64,000 bases of DNA from Protopterus annectens. Taxonomy: Eukaryota > Chordata > Ceratodontiformes > Protopteridae. Positions 32,633 to 41,494 of this stretch are shown one piece after another (position 1 is the stretch's first letter; the number at the start of each line of letters is the position of its first letter). The position numbers and the translations under genes were made by a program. Location: assembly GCF_019279795.1 (NCBI RefSeq), contig NC_056750.1:824772312-824836311 (forward strand). Direction: 5' to 3'. The notes under the pieces were generated by a model. That model did not search any database. It was not told where the DNA came from and was given only the letters and a program-made list of their open reading frames with translations.

Positions 32633-32797
32633 TTTTTTTTCTTATCTGATGAAGTCTAGGTTGTAGACGAAAGCGCTCATATTTGGAATTGTCGTTTTGT
32701 TATAAAGACTGTTTTACCTCAACAAGGTAGCCTGGATTCTTTTTACTTTTATTAGTATTTGGTTACTTTTTATTCTTTGAGTTTGTTATAATAAGAT
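32633..32797 (+). mobile_element. Penelope-like insert carrying a hammerhead motif
   Basis: About 165 bp of foreign sequence splits L2 copy 3. It opens with a T-run, then the hammerhead motif (32641-32685), then TTGTTATAAAGACTG and an AT-rich stretch to about 32797. It shares this order with 19609-19700. It is a short end fragment without coding sequence. About 120 bp of the target L2 is absent, so the insertion came with a deletion. Confidence 0.55.
32641..32685 (+). ncRNA. Hammerhead ribozyme motif
   Basis: The catalytic core is present: CUGAUGA (32646-32652), stem II GTCTA/TAGAC with loop GGTTG (32654-32668), then GAAA (32669-32672). The next bases, AGCGCT (32672-32677), are self-complementary, giving a minimal stem III that would be stable mainly in a dimer, with cleavage expected after the following C. 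UAU/AUA at the base can form stem I. One extra A (32653) separates the core from stem II compared with the strict consensus. Penelope-like elements are known to encode such short-stem-III hammerheads. Confidence 0.6.
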
Positions 32798-33772
32798 AGC
32801 CAAATTCGCTACAACCTCTCCCATCAGAACACATCATTGTGAATGCCTAAAAAAACTCAATTGGCTAGAACAACCACTACTACTTCAACTCAATCAACTA
32901 TCACTAGCCCACAAAATAATACTTAACTCTGAAAACACCCCAGCCTTACAAAATCTTTTGCAACCCTATACAACCGCCAGGCCCTTGAGGTCTAGCACAC
33001 AAAACCTTCTTAAAGTAACCAAATATAACAATGAAGCTGGTAAGTCTGTCTACAGCCACTGTATAGCAAAAACCTGGAACTCCCTTCCTGCCCACATAAC
33101 TGACAACAAATCCCATCACTGTTCAAGAAACTTGTTAAAACTCACATTTTGAATAATTGACTGTGCTCCTGTATCCCCCCTGGCTAATGTCTCATTAGAA
33201 CACTTCACCTAACTTAAGTAACTCTGCTAAACCAACCAATCATAGTACTGTACCCACTTAGGACTGTTAATCTTCTGCTCATCCAATCTCTCCAGGAGTT
33301 AGGGAAAACTACCCCATCAATGTTGTGCTTTCCATAAGCAACTAAAACCAGGAGAAGGCATATTGTAAATCAATTTGTTATCCTTCTCAACTAAAACCAG
33401 GCAAAGACATATAGTGAATCAATTTGTTATCCTTCTCATCTATAGCTAGCATCATCTGCTCTCTCGGAGCCTTATTCTACGTCTCTCTGCTTTTACTCTG
33501 ATAGTAAATCTATCACAGGAATCCTAAACTTAGGAATATCTTCTAAAATTCAATATTATATTGTAGAGAATTAATGTATCAAATCTGTTAGTTAATATGT
33601 CTGTCAGAGTCTCTTCTATGGAAGTTGTATGTCAAAAGTCTGTCCTTACAACTATGTTTTGTAAAAAATTGTTCTCTTGGAGATTTTCTCCCTGGGCCTC
33701 CACTAAAAATGGACTTTAATCCAGTTGGACTCTCCCGGTCAACAAATGTAAAATAAAATAAATAAATAAATA

Positions 33773-34184
33773 ACACAGAAATCTCAAAAACATCAAGAAT
33801 GCACAGAAAAGCATGGCCAGAGCACTCACAAACAAAAAATACAAATCTCAGTATGAAAATGCAGTTTATAGTTAAGTAATTCAGTAAACATGCAACTAGA
33901 GTAATGAAACAGTATCTAGCAATGGACAATACAGTTAAAACAGTAAAAAGCAGTACATAAATGCAGTGAAACAGTAAAAAAGCTTTATAACAGTGCAAAC
34001 TGTAGCAGATTAACTGTATAGCACAATTATAAGCATTACAGAAGTGCAATTCGATTAAATAAGTGTAAGAAATACCTTATCCTACTCTTGGAATCTTAAA
34101 GAATTTCTGTTTAGTCTCAGTAATGAATCACAATTCACAGCCTAATAAATACAAGCACAGCCTTTTACAGACAAAGGGCAGGAG
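33773..34184. other. Unassigned A-rich spacer
   Basis: The sequence has repeated CAGTAAA/GCAGT-type words but no clear period, frame or terminus. I cannot name it. Confidence 0.5.
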
Positions 34185-34690
34185 TCACGAAGGCTTACAC
34201 AGAGTTTAAGAGTAGTGTAAGCCTCCGTGTAAGCCACCCGATCCAGGAACAGCCCAAACCTCCGTGTAAGAGACAGCTAAAACGTCCCTTACACGGACTG
34301 GGCGTGGAAATGCTCAATACCTCATTTGCAGCTGAAAGATATGCAAATGAGGTATTTGAGCGATCCAGGAAGCCCAAAGCAGTCCGTGTAATGGACGTTT
34401 TAGCTGCAGAAATGTACTCAGCTGACAACTGAGTACATTTCTGCAAAATTGACAACGGAGCTATGTCAGCTCCAAATAAAGGGTGCATATGTTTCATCTA
34501 GCATGCCAATGGCCAAATATGTGGCCATTGGCATTAAAAAGTGTTGCAAAATTATTTAAACTAACTTTTTTTTTTTCGTGGGATTTTGATGTTTAACTGC
34601 AGCGCACACCCGCGCAAACGGGTTGTGCTGCTCAAAAGTGAAAACAGCAGTTTATAAGCCCACAATTGTGGGATTTATGTATTACATGGA
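34185..34690. repeat. Run of perfect hairpins upstream of the Harbinger transposase
   Basis: There is a nested foldback with outer 27-bp arms at 34274-34300 and 34380-34406 (one mismatch). Its inner arms TACCTCATTTGC/GCAAATGAGGTA lie at 34318-34329 and 34343-34354. A 16-bp perfect hairpin follows, GCAGAAATGTACTCAG (34406-34421) with its complement at 34429-34444. A 13-bp perfect hairpin has arms ATGCCAATGGCCA at 34503-34515 and its complement at 34522-34534. A weaker hairpin sits near 34599-34634, and the palindrome CCCACAATTGTGGG near 34660. The word TCCGTGTAA or its complement recurs at least five times in 34220-34770. It may be the subterminal region of the Harbinger element or a separate MITE. 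Confidence 0.8.
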
Positions 34691-35563
34691 ATGACAATGC
34701 AGGGACTAGCAGACCAAAAACAATATGGCCTCCGTGTAGTGGTTGTCAAGGGGGGAAGCTCCGTGTAAAACATGTAACTAAGCATTACTAGGCAATCCTA
34801 TGTAAATGAGGGTTACGATACTGAATCACACTGCCACATAGGTAATGAGCACTTTCTGAGTAGTGTAAGAGTTATAGAAGGGGGAGGAATAGAGTAAGAG
34901 GTGGGTGACATCACGGGGGGGAATGATAGAAATAAATGTATCACATTGGAGGGCAGTGTAACGTGACAGATGACAGACAGACATCAGGGAGAGAGGTGTG
35001 TCCCAACAGAACACTAGGAAAGTCAAGAAATAGAGGGTGCACACTATCCCTACACTCAAACTTTCTTGATATACGTGCATGTGTGCGTGTGCACACGTGT
35101 AAGGCAGGTTCAACATGTGGGAGCGTGTTGCAAACCGTTTACAACGGTTTGCGCGGGCGTGCACATGTGGAAGGCAATGTAAACAGCAGGAAGCCTGTTG
35201 CCTGATGTATAAGGCTGTGTGCGTGCGTTTTACCATGAATCAGCCCAGTTCAAACCGTGTAAGGATGTGTGCGCGCGTTTAAGTCACTGTGAGCGTGCTT
35301 ATGCTGGTGTGCACATTGCTCCCCTTGAGGAAACAGAAAGGAAAAAGGAAACAACCAGATTACAGGGAAGCTGTCAGAGGATACTGCTGGAGTTAATTGG
35401 TGGAAACAATTGGAAGCAGGCAATTACACAGGCAGACTAGAAGCCCAACCCAGTACTTAAAACACTGCAAACAGCAGTGCAGGCTGTTTCCCACAAGAGA
35501 TACTGCAAGAAAGGAGTAAGCTATCAGAATTGAAAACTGAAAAAAGCTGAACTCAGAGCAGAA
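34691..35563. other. Harbinger 5' noncoding region
   Basis: This stretch holds no clear gene. It includes further CTCCGTGTA words (34729, 34761), repeated AAGGC-GTGTGCGCG-like GC-rich phrases at 35080-35300, and a 10-bp perfect hairpin GCAAACCGTT/AACGGTTTGC at 35130-35152. It probably belongs to the transposon upstream of its transposase gene. Confidence 0.5.
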
Positions 35564-36547
35564 ATGCTAGGGGCTGCCATAGCTGTTATAATAAGACATA
35601 GGCGAATTGCTGAGGGTGGTGACAATGCAGATGCTGACAGACAACCCAGAGTGAGGAGAAGCAGGAGAGTATACAGGCCCAGGGTCACCTACCATGGGTT
35701 ACATGAGCTAGAGATAGTAGTGCGCTACAGAGTGGACAGAGACCTTCTGCAGCAAATTGTTGAGCTGTGCAGGCCACGTCTCACACACAGAACCAACAGA
35801 GGGGAACCCATCCCAGTGGAAACCAAGGTATGTGTTGGCCTAAGAATACTAGCAACAGGTACCTTCCAGAGACCAACTGGTGATATGATGGGGATACCAC
35901 AGGCATCAGCCTCCAGGGTACTGCACCAGTTCCTGGATGCCATGTCAGCACATGTTGGTGATCATGTATATTTCCCCAATGCCCGTGAGGTATTGGCCAG
36001 CAATATGCGTCTCTTCCAGCAAATAGCTGGATACCCTGAGGTACTGGGTGCAATAGACTGCACGCACATACGCATCAAAGCACCAGCCGGTGAGCGGGGT
36101 AGAGCCTATATTAACCGCAAGGGATTCCCCTCCATCAACTGCCAGGTCGTGTGTGATGCCCAGGGCTTAATAATGAATGTGTGTGCTGGCTGCCCTGGGA
36201 GCTACCACGATTCCCACATATGGCATCTGACGCAGCTGTACCAATCATTTGCCAGTGGGGACTTCCCACACGGACACCTAGTGGGGGATGCAGGTTATGC
36301 ACTTGAGCTGTGGCTGATGACACCCATCAGAAATGCACACACACCTGAACAGGAATGCCATAATGAGGCACACGCACAAACACGTAATGTCATAGAGTGT
36401 GTGTTTGGGCTGCTCAAGTCACGGTTCCGGTGTCTGGACACATCTGGTGGAGCCTTGCAGTACACACCAACTACATGTACCCAAATGATCATGATATGTG
36501 CTATGCTACATAATATGATCCTGTGGAAACAGCTGCAGCAGGACTAG
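35564..36547 (+). CDS. PIF/Harbinger (HARBI1-like) transposase, 327 aa
   Basis: This is an uninterrupted frame from ATG 35564 to TAG 36547. It encodes the DDE-type endonuclease that cuts and pastes Harbinger elements, usually with a Myb-like partner. Residues 40-100 are the typical N-terminal part (YRVDRDLLQQIVELC, PVETKV, LATGTFQR). A helix-turn-helix-like stretch lies at 105-127 (GIPQASASRVL). The catalytic domain follows, with GAIDCTHI (Asp165), NRKGFPSINCQVVCD, PGSYHDSHIW (Asp216), VGDAGYAL (Asp242), LMTP and RNVIECVFGLLKSRFRCL (Glu278). All family acids are intact. The reading frame continues past the TAG for 57 codons as an acidic then basic tail ending at TAG 36716-36718, so the first stop may truncate the original C-terminus. 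No paired terminal repeats or intact partner gene were found nearby. Confidence 0.9.
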   Translation: MLGAAIAVIIRHRRIAEGGDNADADRQPRVRRSRRVYRPRVTYHGLHELEIVVRYRVDRDLLQQIVELCRPRLTHRTNRGEPIPVETKVCVGLRILATGTFQRPTGDMMGIPQASASRVLHQFLDAMSAHVGDHVYFPNAREVLASNMRLFQQIAGYPEVLGAIDCTHIRIKAPAGERGRAYINRKGFPSINCQVVCDAQGLIMNVCAGCPGSYHDSHIWHLTQLYQSFASGDFPHGHLVGDAGYALELWLMTPIRNAHTPEQECHNEAHAQTRNVIECVFGLLKSRFRCLDTSGGALQYTPTTCTQMIMICAMLHNMILWKQLQQD

Positions 36548-36718
36548 CATAGGGCTGGGCCAAACATACCCCCACCATTGCCAAGGCCACCACAGGCAGA
36601 GGGTGACTCGGAGGAGGAGGAACAACCTGACCTTGCCCCAGTAGGCAGAAGAAGGCATGCCCAGTATGCCCTGGCCTTGGCAAAGAGGCAACACATAGCA
36701 CATACACTGGCTCAGTAG
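36548..36718 (+). pseudogene. In-frame C-terminal extension of the Harbinger transposase
   Basis: Directly after the TAG, the same frame encodes PPPLPRPPQAEGDSEEEEQ and then GRRRHAQYALALAKRQ before a second TAG. Related Harbinger transposases end in a similar proline/acid linker plus a short basic helix. A nonsense change at 36545-36547 is the simplest reading. Alternatively, the shorter protein is the natural one. Confidence 0.55.
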
Positions 36719-36984
36719 GAACACTGGGACTGATACCCCCTCCGACTCACTCATATAGTAACAGGGATGCCTAACATGACACAACCTGCTTCCAAACATG
36801 TACAGGGAGTGTAGTATGTGCATCCGACAGAGGCAGCCCTGCAGCACCACCTGAGGCATGAATGCCATGTGTTAAGTAATGTAACACCATGTACCATATG
36901 CACACCTGAGGACCCTGACTAACATCCACCCTCACCAATCATAAACCACAAAAACACAAACCCACCTTCATAGGTACCACAAGG

Positions 36985-37205
36985 GATAGGAACCTAGATG
37001 TAATGCTACCCAATGCCAGAAGTATAAACAGAAAGATGCATGCAGTGTAAAGGCACACAGTATAGAGAATGTAGATATCAGTGCTGTAATAGAAAACTGG
37101 GTCAAAGCCCACATCAGCACCCTGACACTACCAGGTCACACCTCATACAGTGATGTACATGTGCAAAAACATGGAACAAGCTACAAAACGAGGGTGACTA
37201 GCAAT
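36985..37205 (+). mobile_element. CR1 LINE fragment (endonuclease start)
   Basis: The plus strand reads MLPNARSINRKMHAV and then, in broken frames, matches the CR1 endonuclease start (MLLNARSLN...MENIDVCAVTETW...STPAL). It is about 220 bp, degenerate, and lies just upstream of a SINE. Confidence 0.65.
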
Positions 37206-37252
37206 AAATGTCATGGATAACCACACCCCCATATTGATACCACAACAAGGGT

Positions 37253-37410
37253 GGGAGGGTGGCATAATGGTTTAGGTGTTTACCTGGCAAACACAAGGTG
37301 CAGGGTTTGATTCTCATGTGGGGTAATTGGCTAGGCTTAAAATGGCCCACAAGGGGCAATTAGCCTAGTACCAACCTATGAACCTTACTATGAACCTTAC
37401 TACTATGAAC
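37253..37410 (+). mobile_element. tRNA-derived SINE with CR1-type tail (copy 2)
   Basis: The SINE starts GGGAGGGTGGCATAATGG (A box region) and has the B box GGGTTTGATTCTC. It then carries the tail hairpin CTAGGCT (37331-37337), GCCC (37345-37348), GGGC (37354-37357) and AGCCTAG (37362-37368), and octamers related to (ATGAACCT)n. It matches copy 1 at 13120-13264 along its whole length. The tail is the CR1 3' end. There is no tRNA-Gly upstream here, so the tRNA-Gly of copy 1 is not part of the standard SINE. Confidence 0.85.
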
Positions 37411-37631
37411 AAGAAGCAACATGGATTAGCCATGGTCAAATACCAATGGCTAAAACTGCCTACTACTATATAGCTTGCTGCAGACCACTGTCCTAATAGC
37501 AGGAACCGCACCAGGCCTATGTTCATAGGTTCATAGGTTCATACTAGGCTATCTGCCCTAGGGCATTTATAAGCCTAGCCCAGAGTTCTGTGGCTTCTGC
37601 CACCCCTTTAGTTTGAAGGATAATATGCCCA

Positions 37632-40394
37632 TTATTTTGCTGTGCCTCTGTCAAGCAGTGACACTGAGGTTATCCCTGGGGTATACCTGCGATCTCTCAT
37701 CCATTGGTCAAGATTTCTCTTGAACAAAGCCAGCGAGGTGCTCTGCCTCACATGTACCAGGATGTTGTTCCACAGCATAGGGAGTCTCTGGGTGATGAAT
37801 CTGTCCCTCCAGCACGTCCTATTAATAGCCGTGTTGAGGTTTAAGTCTCTTGCCCTTGTAGTTCTGATGGATTTAGAGGTTTTGAGGTGAAGCATGTTCA
37901 TTAATTACGAGTTGGACATGGCCTTGTATGTCAGCACAGGTCACCTCTGAGCAGACGGTAAGTGACTGAATAGAGCTGGAGTTCCTTCAGTCGGGCAGCA
38001 TAAGACATATTTTTGAGACCCTTTATCCTTCTGGTGAGGAATTTTTGGGGCTTTTCCAATTGCTGCAGGTGTCGGGTCAGATACATTCCGAATGGGGCAT
38101 TGTACTCAATCATTGGTCTGATGAGTGATGAGTACAGGGGAACAATGACCTCCCTTGATCTAGATGTGAATCCCTGCATGATCAGGTGGGCAATGTAGAA
38201 GGTCTTCCTAACTACTTTGGCAACGTGAGTGTCAAATGAAAGGTTACTGTCAACCTGGGTGCCCAGATTCCTGATAACCTCTTCTGTGCTTAGAGGATTG
38301 CCACCTATATGGTAACTAGGGGTAACCTTGTTTTTCCCGAAGGGTATGACTATGCATTGGCTCTGGCTCCAGTTATCCATTTCTATGAGACCCTTCTGAA
38401 GGATGTCTGTGTCAGATGGGTTTTCAACTATGGTTCCCAGTTTGCAGTCATCTGCAAACTTTGTCAGCCATAATCCTCCTGTGTTTGCTTGTACTTCTGA
38501 AAAGTAGATGCCGAACAAATGTGGGCCCAGGACTGAGCCCTGTGGGACACCACTTGTGACAGGCTTGGAGTGTGACATGGCACCAGCAACTCTGACCCTG
38601 TGGGTTCTGTCACTTAGCCAGTTTGCAACCCATCTTGTGACGTATGGGTTTACATTTAAGCTGGTGAGTTTTTCAATGATACCCGAGTGGGGTATTGTGT
38701 CAAAAGCCTTTGCCAGGTCAAGGTAGGCTGTGTGGACTGCCTTGCCCTCATCAATGGCCTTGGTGACTGTTTCAAAAAAGTCAACCAAGTTTAAAAGGCA
38801 TGATCTGCCCTTGACAAAGCCAAACTGGGTTGGATCCAAAGTCTGCAAGTCCCCTATATCTTTATTTATGAGTTCCATTATGATCCTCTCCATAGCTTTG
38901 CAGACCAGGCTTGTCAAGCTGATGGGACGGTAGTTTCTGGGGTCGGTGGAGGCACCTCCTTTGTGAAGTGGGACCACCGTTGCCGTATGCCACTCCTTGG
39001 GTACGTATCCTGAGGTGAGGCTAAGATTAAACAGCTGCCCTAACTGCGGGTTTAATTCCTCATTGAGTTCATGGAGCACACAACCGGGGACAACATCTGG
39101 TCCCATGGATGCTGTGTTTTTTGCCTTGGATAGAGCAGTTCTCACCTGAGCATTTGAGATGTTTGGGGGGCTACAATCCTCTGGTATAGATATCTCTCCT
39201 TTTGGGGAGGGGGGGGAGAAATCTGCACTGAACCTGTCAGCCAGTATGTTGGCAATGTCTGTAGGTTCAATGATTTTTCCATCATTTTGAACTAATTCTG
39301 AGCATATCTGGGAGTTTCCTCCCAGGTTTCTAGCATAGCTAAAAAAGGCCTTATGATTGTCTTTTGAGTCCTTAGTGATTTTTCTCTCAAAATTTGCCTT
39401 GGATGATTTTATGAGAGATCTCAGTTTTTTACTTATAATGAGCAGGGGTGTCTTCCCTTCTACGGATTTTGCTCTATCTTGTAGTAGCTCCTTCCTTTTG
39501 TTGTAGAGCTTGTTTATGGCTGGGCCCACCAGACTGGACACTTGCCTTTGGTACAAAGAGTCTTTGTTTTGTTTGGGATTGCCTGATCCATGCAGTCCTG
39601 GAGGTGCTGGTAGAAGGCATTTGTAAGTGATTCAGCGGTTTGGGTAATGGTTTCCGCTGGCTTGGGGGCCTTGAAAGAGACCACACCAGTCTTTAGAAGT
39701 GTGAAGTTGGCTTTTGAGAAGTTCTTCACTGTGGTCTTTTTTATCTGGGGTGGGGGCAGGATGTGGACTTCCAGTGAGATTAGTTTATGATTTGATCTCA
39801 CCAATAATGGGTATACCTCTGGTGTTGAACATTGTGACCCCATGTTCGTGGTGATGAGATCTAGTATGTTGTCTCCTCTTGTGGGGATGGTGACTAGTTG
39901 TTCCATGGCATTTGAGTTTATGAACTCTAGGAACCTTTGGGCTAGAGTGTTGGGGCTTGAGTAGTGATCCCAGTCTATATTTGGATAGTTGAAATCACCC
40001 AGTATGATGGTGTTTGGAGATACATTTATCCCCTCCAGTGTTTTCAGGAAAGCTGTGTGAGGTTCCTGAGTTTGAGAGGGTGGCCTGTAACATGCTACAA
40101 ACTGCAGAGCAGTCTTGCCTACGGTTAATTGCACCTGGATGGTCTCTGATGCATTGCCACCAACCTTGAGGTGAGGGTGTCCTTGATGAATATGGACACC
40201 CACCCTCCTTTCTTGGTGTTGTCCGGATTTTGGGGCCGGAACGCATGATATGAGGTAACACCTGATAGTGCCGGGGTGCTGTCAGGAGCCTTGAACCAGG
40301 TTTCAGTCACAGCACAGACATCGATGTTCTCCATACTGAGAAGGGCTTCGAGTGCGTGCATCTCAAGGTTGAGACTTCTGGCATTGAGCAGCAT
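37632..40394 (-). pseudogene. CR1 copy C ORF2 (endonuclease and reverse transcriptase)
   Basis: ORF2 would nick DNA and copy CR1 RNA. The endonuclease (40394-39514, two frames) shows MLLNARSLN, DVCAVTETWFK, GGWVSIFIKD, VACYRPPS, GDFNYPNIDWDHY and VRSNHKLISL. The reverse transcriptase is a 541-codon frame (39556-37931) with LHKGGASTDPRNYRPISL, YLDLAKAFDTIPH, SGVPQGSVLGP, KFADDCKLG and IRPMIEYNAPFG. The last part (37901-37632) has NRTCWRDRFITQRLPMLWN. Single-base losses at about 40190, 39535 and 37930 shift the frame. Compared with copy G, eight residues (GLKLNAKT region) are missing. Confidence 0.9.
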
Positions 40395-40423
40395 TACCCT
40401 TAGTTTTTTTCCTTTTTTGTGTT

Positions 40424-41416
40424 CTAGGGTGGTAGGTTTAGAATTTCAGCCTTGCCTAAAAAAGGCACAATGGGGTTGGCAAGAGCCTTAGCCAAAATCT
40501 GGAAGCCCAGGGGTGACAGGTGCAAGCCGTCCCTTGTGAATCAGCGTGGCTTGTCCAGCATGTCATCCCAGGCAGACAGACACTGGATCCCCTTTGAATG
40601 ACACCATAGTTTAAGCCAATTATTATAGCTGATCATCTTGTCTCTGTATTGTGGCATCATTCTTGGTGAAGGTAGGATACTGCTCAAGGTCAGGGTCATA
40701 CCTGCCTGGGCTACATAATCAGAGAGCTCCTATATGTCTCTTTTCATGTAGTCCAGGGAGGTACGTCTCAGGTCATTCACACCAGCATGGACAATGACTG
40801 AGTCATACTTGTACTTGCAGTTGAGTGACCTGAGTGCTTGCATTATGTGGTGGATTCCAGCGCCCAATAGGCAGCTTACTGTGACCTTCTCCTTACTCAA
40901 TCTGGTGAGCGGGACGTCACTGTGTCTGACTATGGAGTCACCTATGACGAGTGTGTCTGGCATTGTGTTTGGCCTTAAGGGCTGTGACTGTTTGGCACAC
41001 TGACTCTGTGGTCTATGTGTTGCATGTGCTGTGCCCTGTGGAGGCAGTTGTTTGGGTGTCTGCTTTGGTGGCCTCTGCTGTTTTGGTAGATTTCTGATCA
41101 GAGCCTCCGAGTATGACTTTGTGTGTTTATATGTATGATTTGAAGTTGTGATAGTGCTATGTGAGACTGGGTTTGTGGTGTGTGTGGATACCTTCTCCTC
41201 CTCTCTGGTCTTGCCAGTCCTATGTTGAGAGAGCTCAGCCTCCAGTTTGGCTATATAGTTGCATCTCTCACATGTATTTGTGTTTTGTGGGAGAAGGAGA
41301 GGGTTGTCTGTGTACATGAGGCAATTGTAACATTGCCTCAATATTCCCAGGTTTACAAGCTGAGCAGGAGAGGACACTAGCAACTGATCCCTCGACATGC
41401 TAGAAGGAATAGACAA
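40424..41416 (-). pseudogene. CR1 copy C ORF1 (zinc motif plus SGNH esterase), two stops
   Basis: This is a 330-codon frame with two in-frame stops (40730-40732 and 40541-40543) and no frameshift. Residues 29-52 form a C-x2-C...C-x2-C motif (CYNC, CERC), followed by a short helix (YIAKLEAEL) and a Gln/Pro-rich linker. From residue 155 an SGNH hydrolase fold is recognisable: block I IGDSIVRHSD (Ser161), block III HAGVNDLRR (Asn214), and block V RDGLHLSPLGF (Asp296, His299). The catalytic Ser, Asp and His are all kept. ORF1 ends at TAG 40424, and the ORF2 frame overlaps its end. Such esterase ORF1 proteins are known from CR1 elements. Confidence 0.9.
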
Positions 41417-41494
41417 AAAATGTTGGAATACAGGAAGATATCAAGCCCCCCAAACCACATTATATCGCTTGACTGACAATACCTACACATACAC

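Larger units (their letters stand above)
31406..33772 (+). mobile_element. L2-type LINE (copy 3), 5' truncated, with a ribozyme insert
   Basis: The copy starts in the linker before the reverse transcriptase (about 31406), continues through the RT to about 32632, is interrupted by a Penelope-like insert, and resumes near 32798 with ARFATTSPIRTHHC and the C-terminus. The 3' UTR ends GGGCCTCCACTAAAAATGGAC, TCCAGTTGGACTCTCCCGGTC and a (TAAA)n tail at 33772, like the other L2 copies. About 120 bp of L2 coding sequence is missing at the insert. It is inactive. Confidence 0.85.
37518..41494 (-). mobile_element. CR1 LINE copy C, nearly complete
   Basis: The minus strand holds a short leader, ORF1 (41416-40424), ORF2 (40394-37632) and a 3' UTR with hairpin (AGCCTAG 37572-37578, CTAGGCT 37544-37550, inner GCCCTAGGGC 37555-37564) and (ATGAACCT)n octamers to 37521. 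Only about six lesions are visible: two stops in ORF1, three frameshifts and a 24-bp deletion in ORF2. It is therefore one of the younger copies. Its 5' end abuts the 3' tail of copy D. Confidence 0.9.

Noticed and set aside
34826-35440. Frames upstream of the Harbinger transposase (both strands) as genes
   Set aside because: They overlap on opposite strands, are rich in Cys/His from GTGTGC words and lack any recognisable domain.
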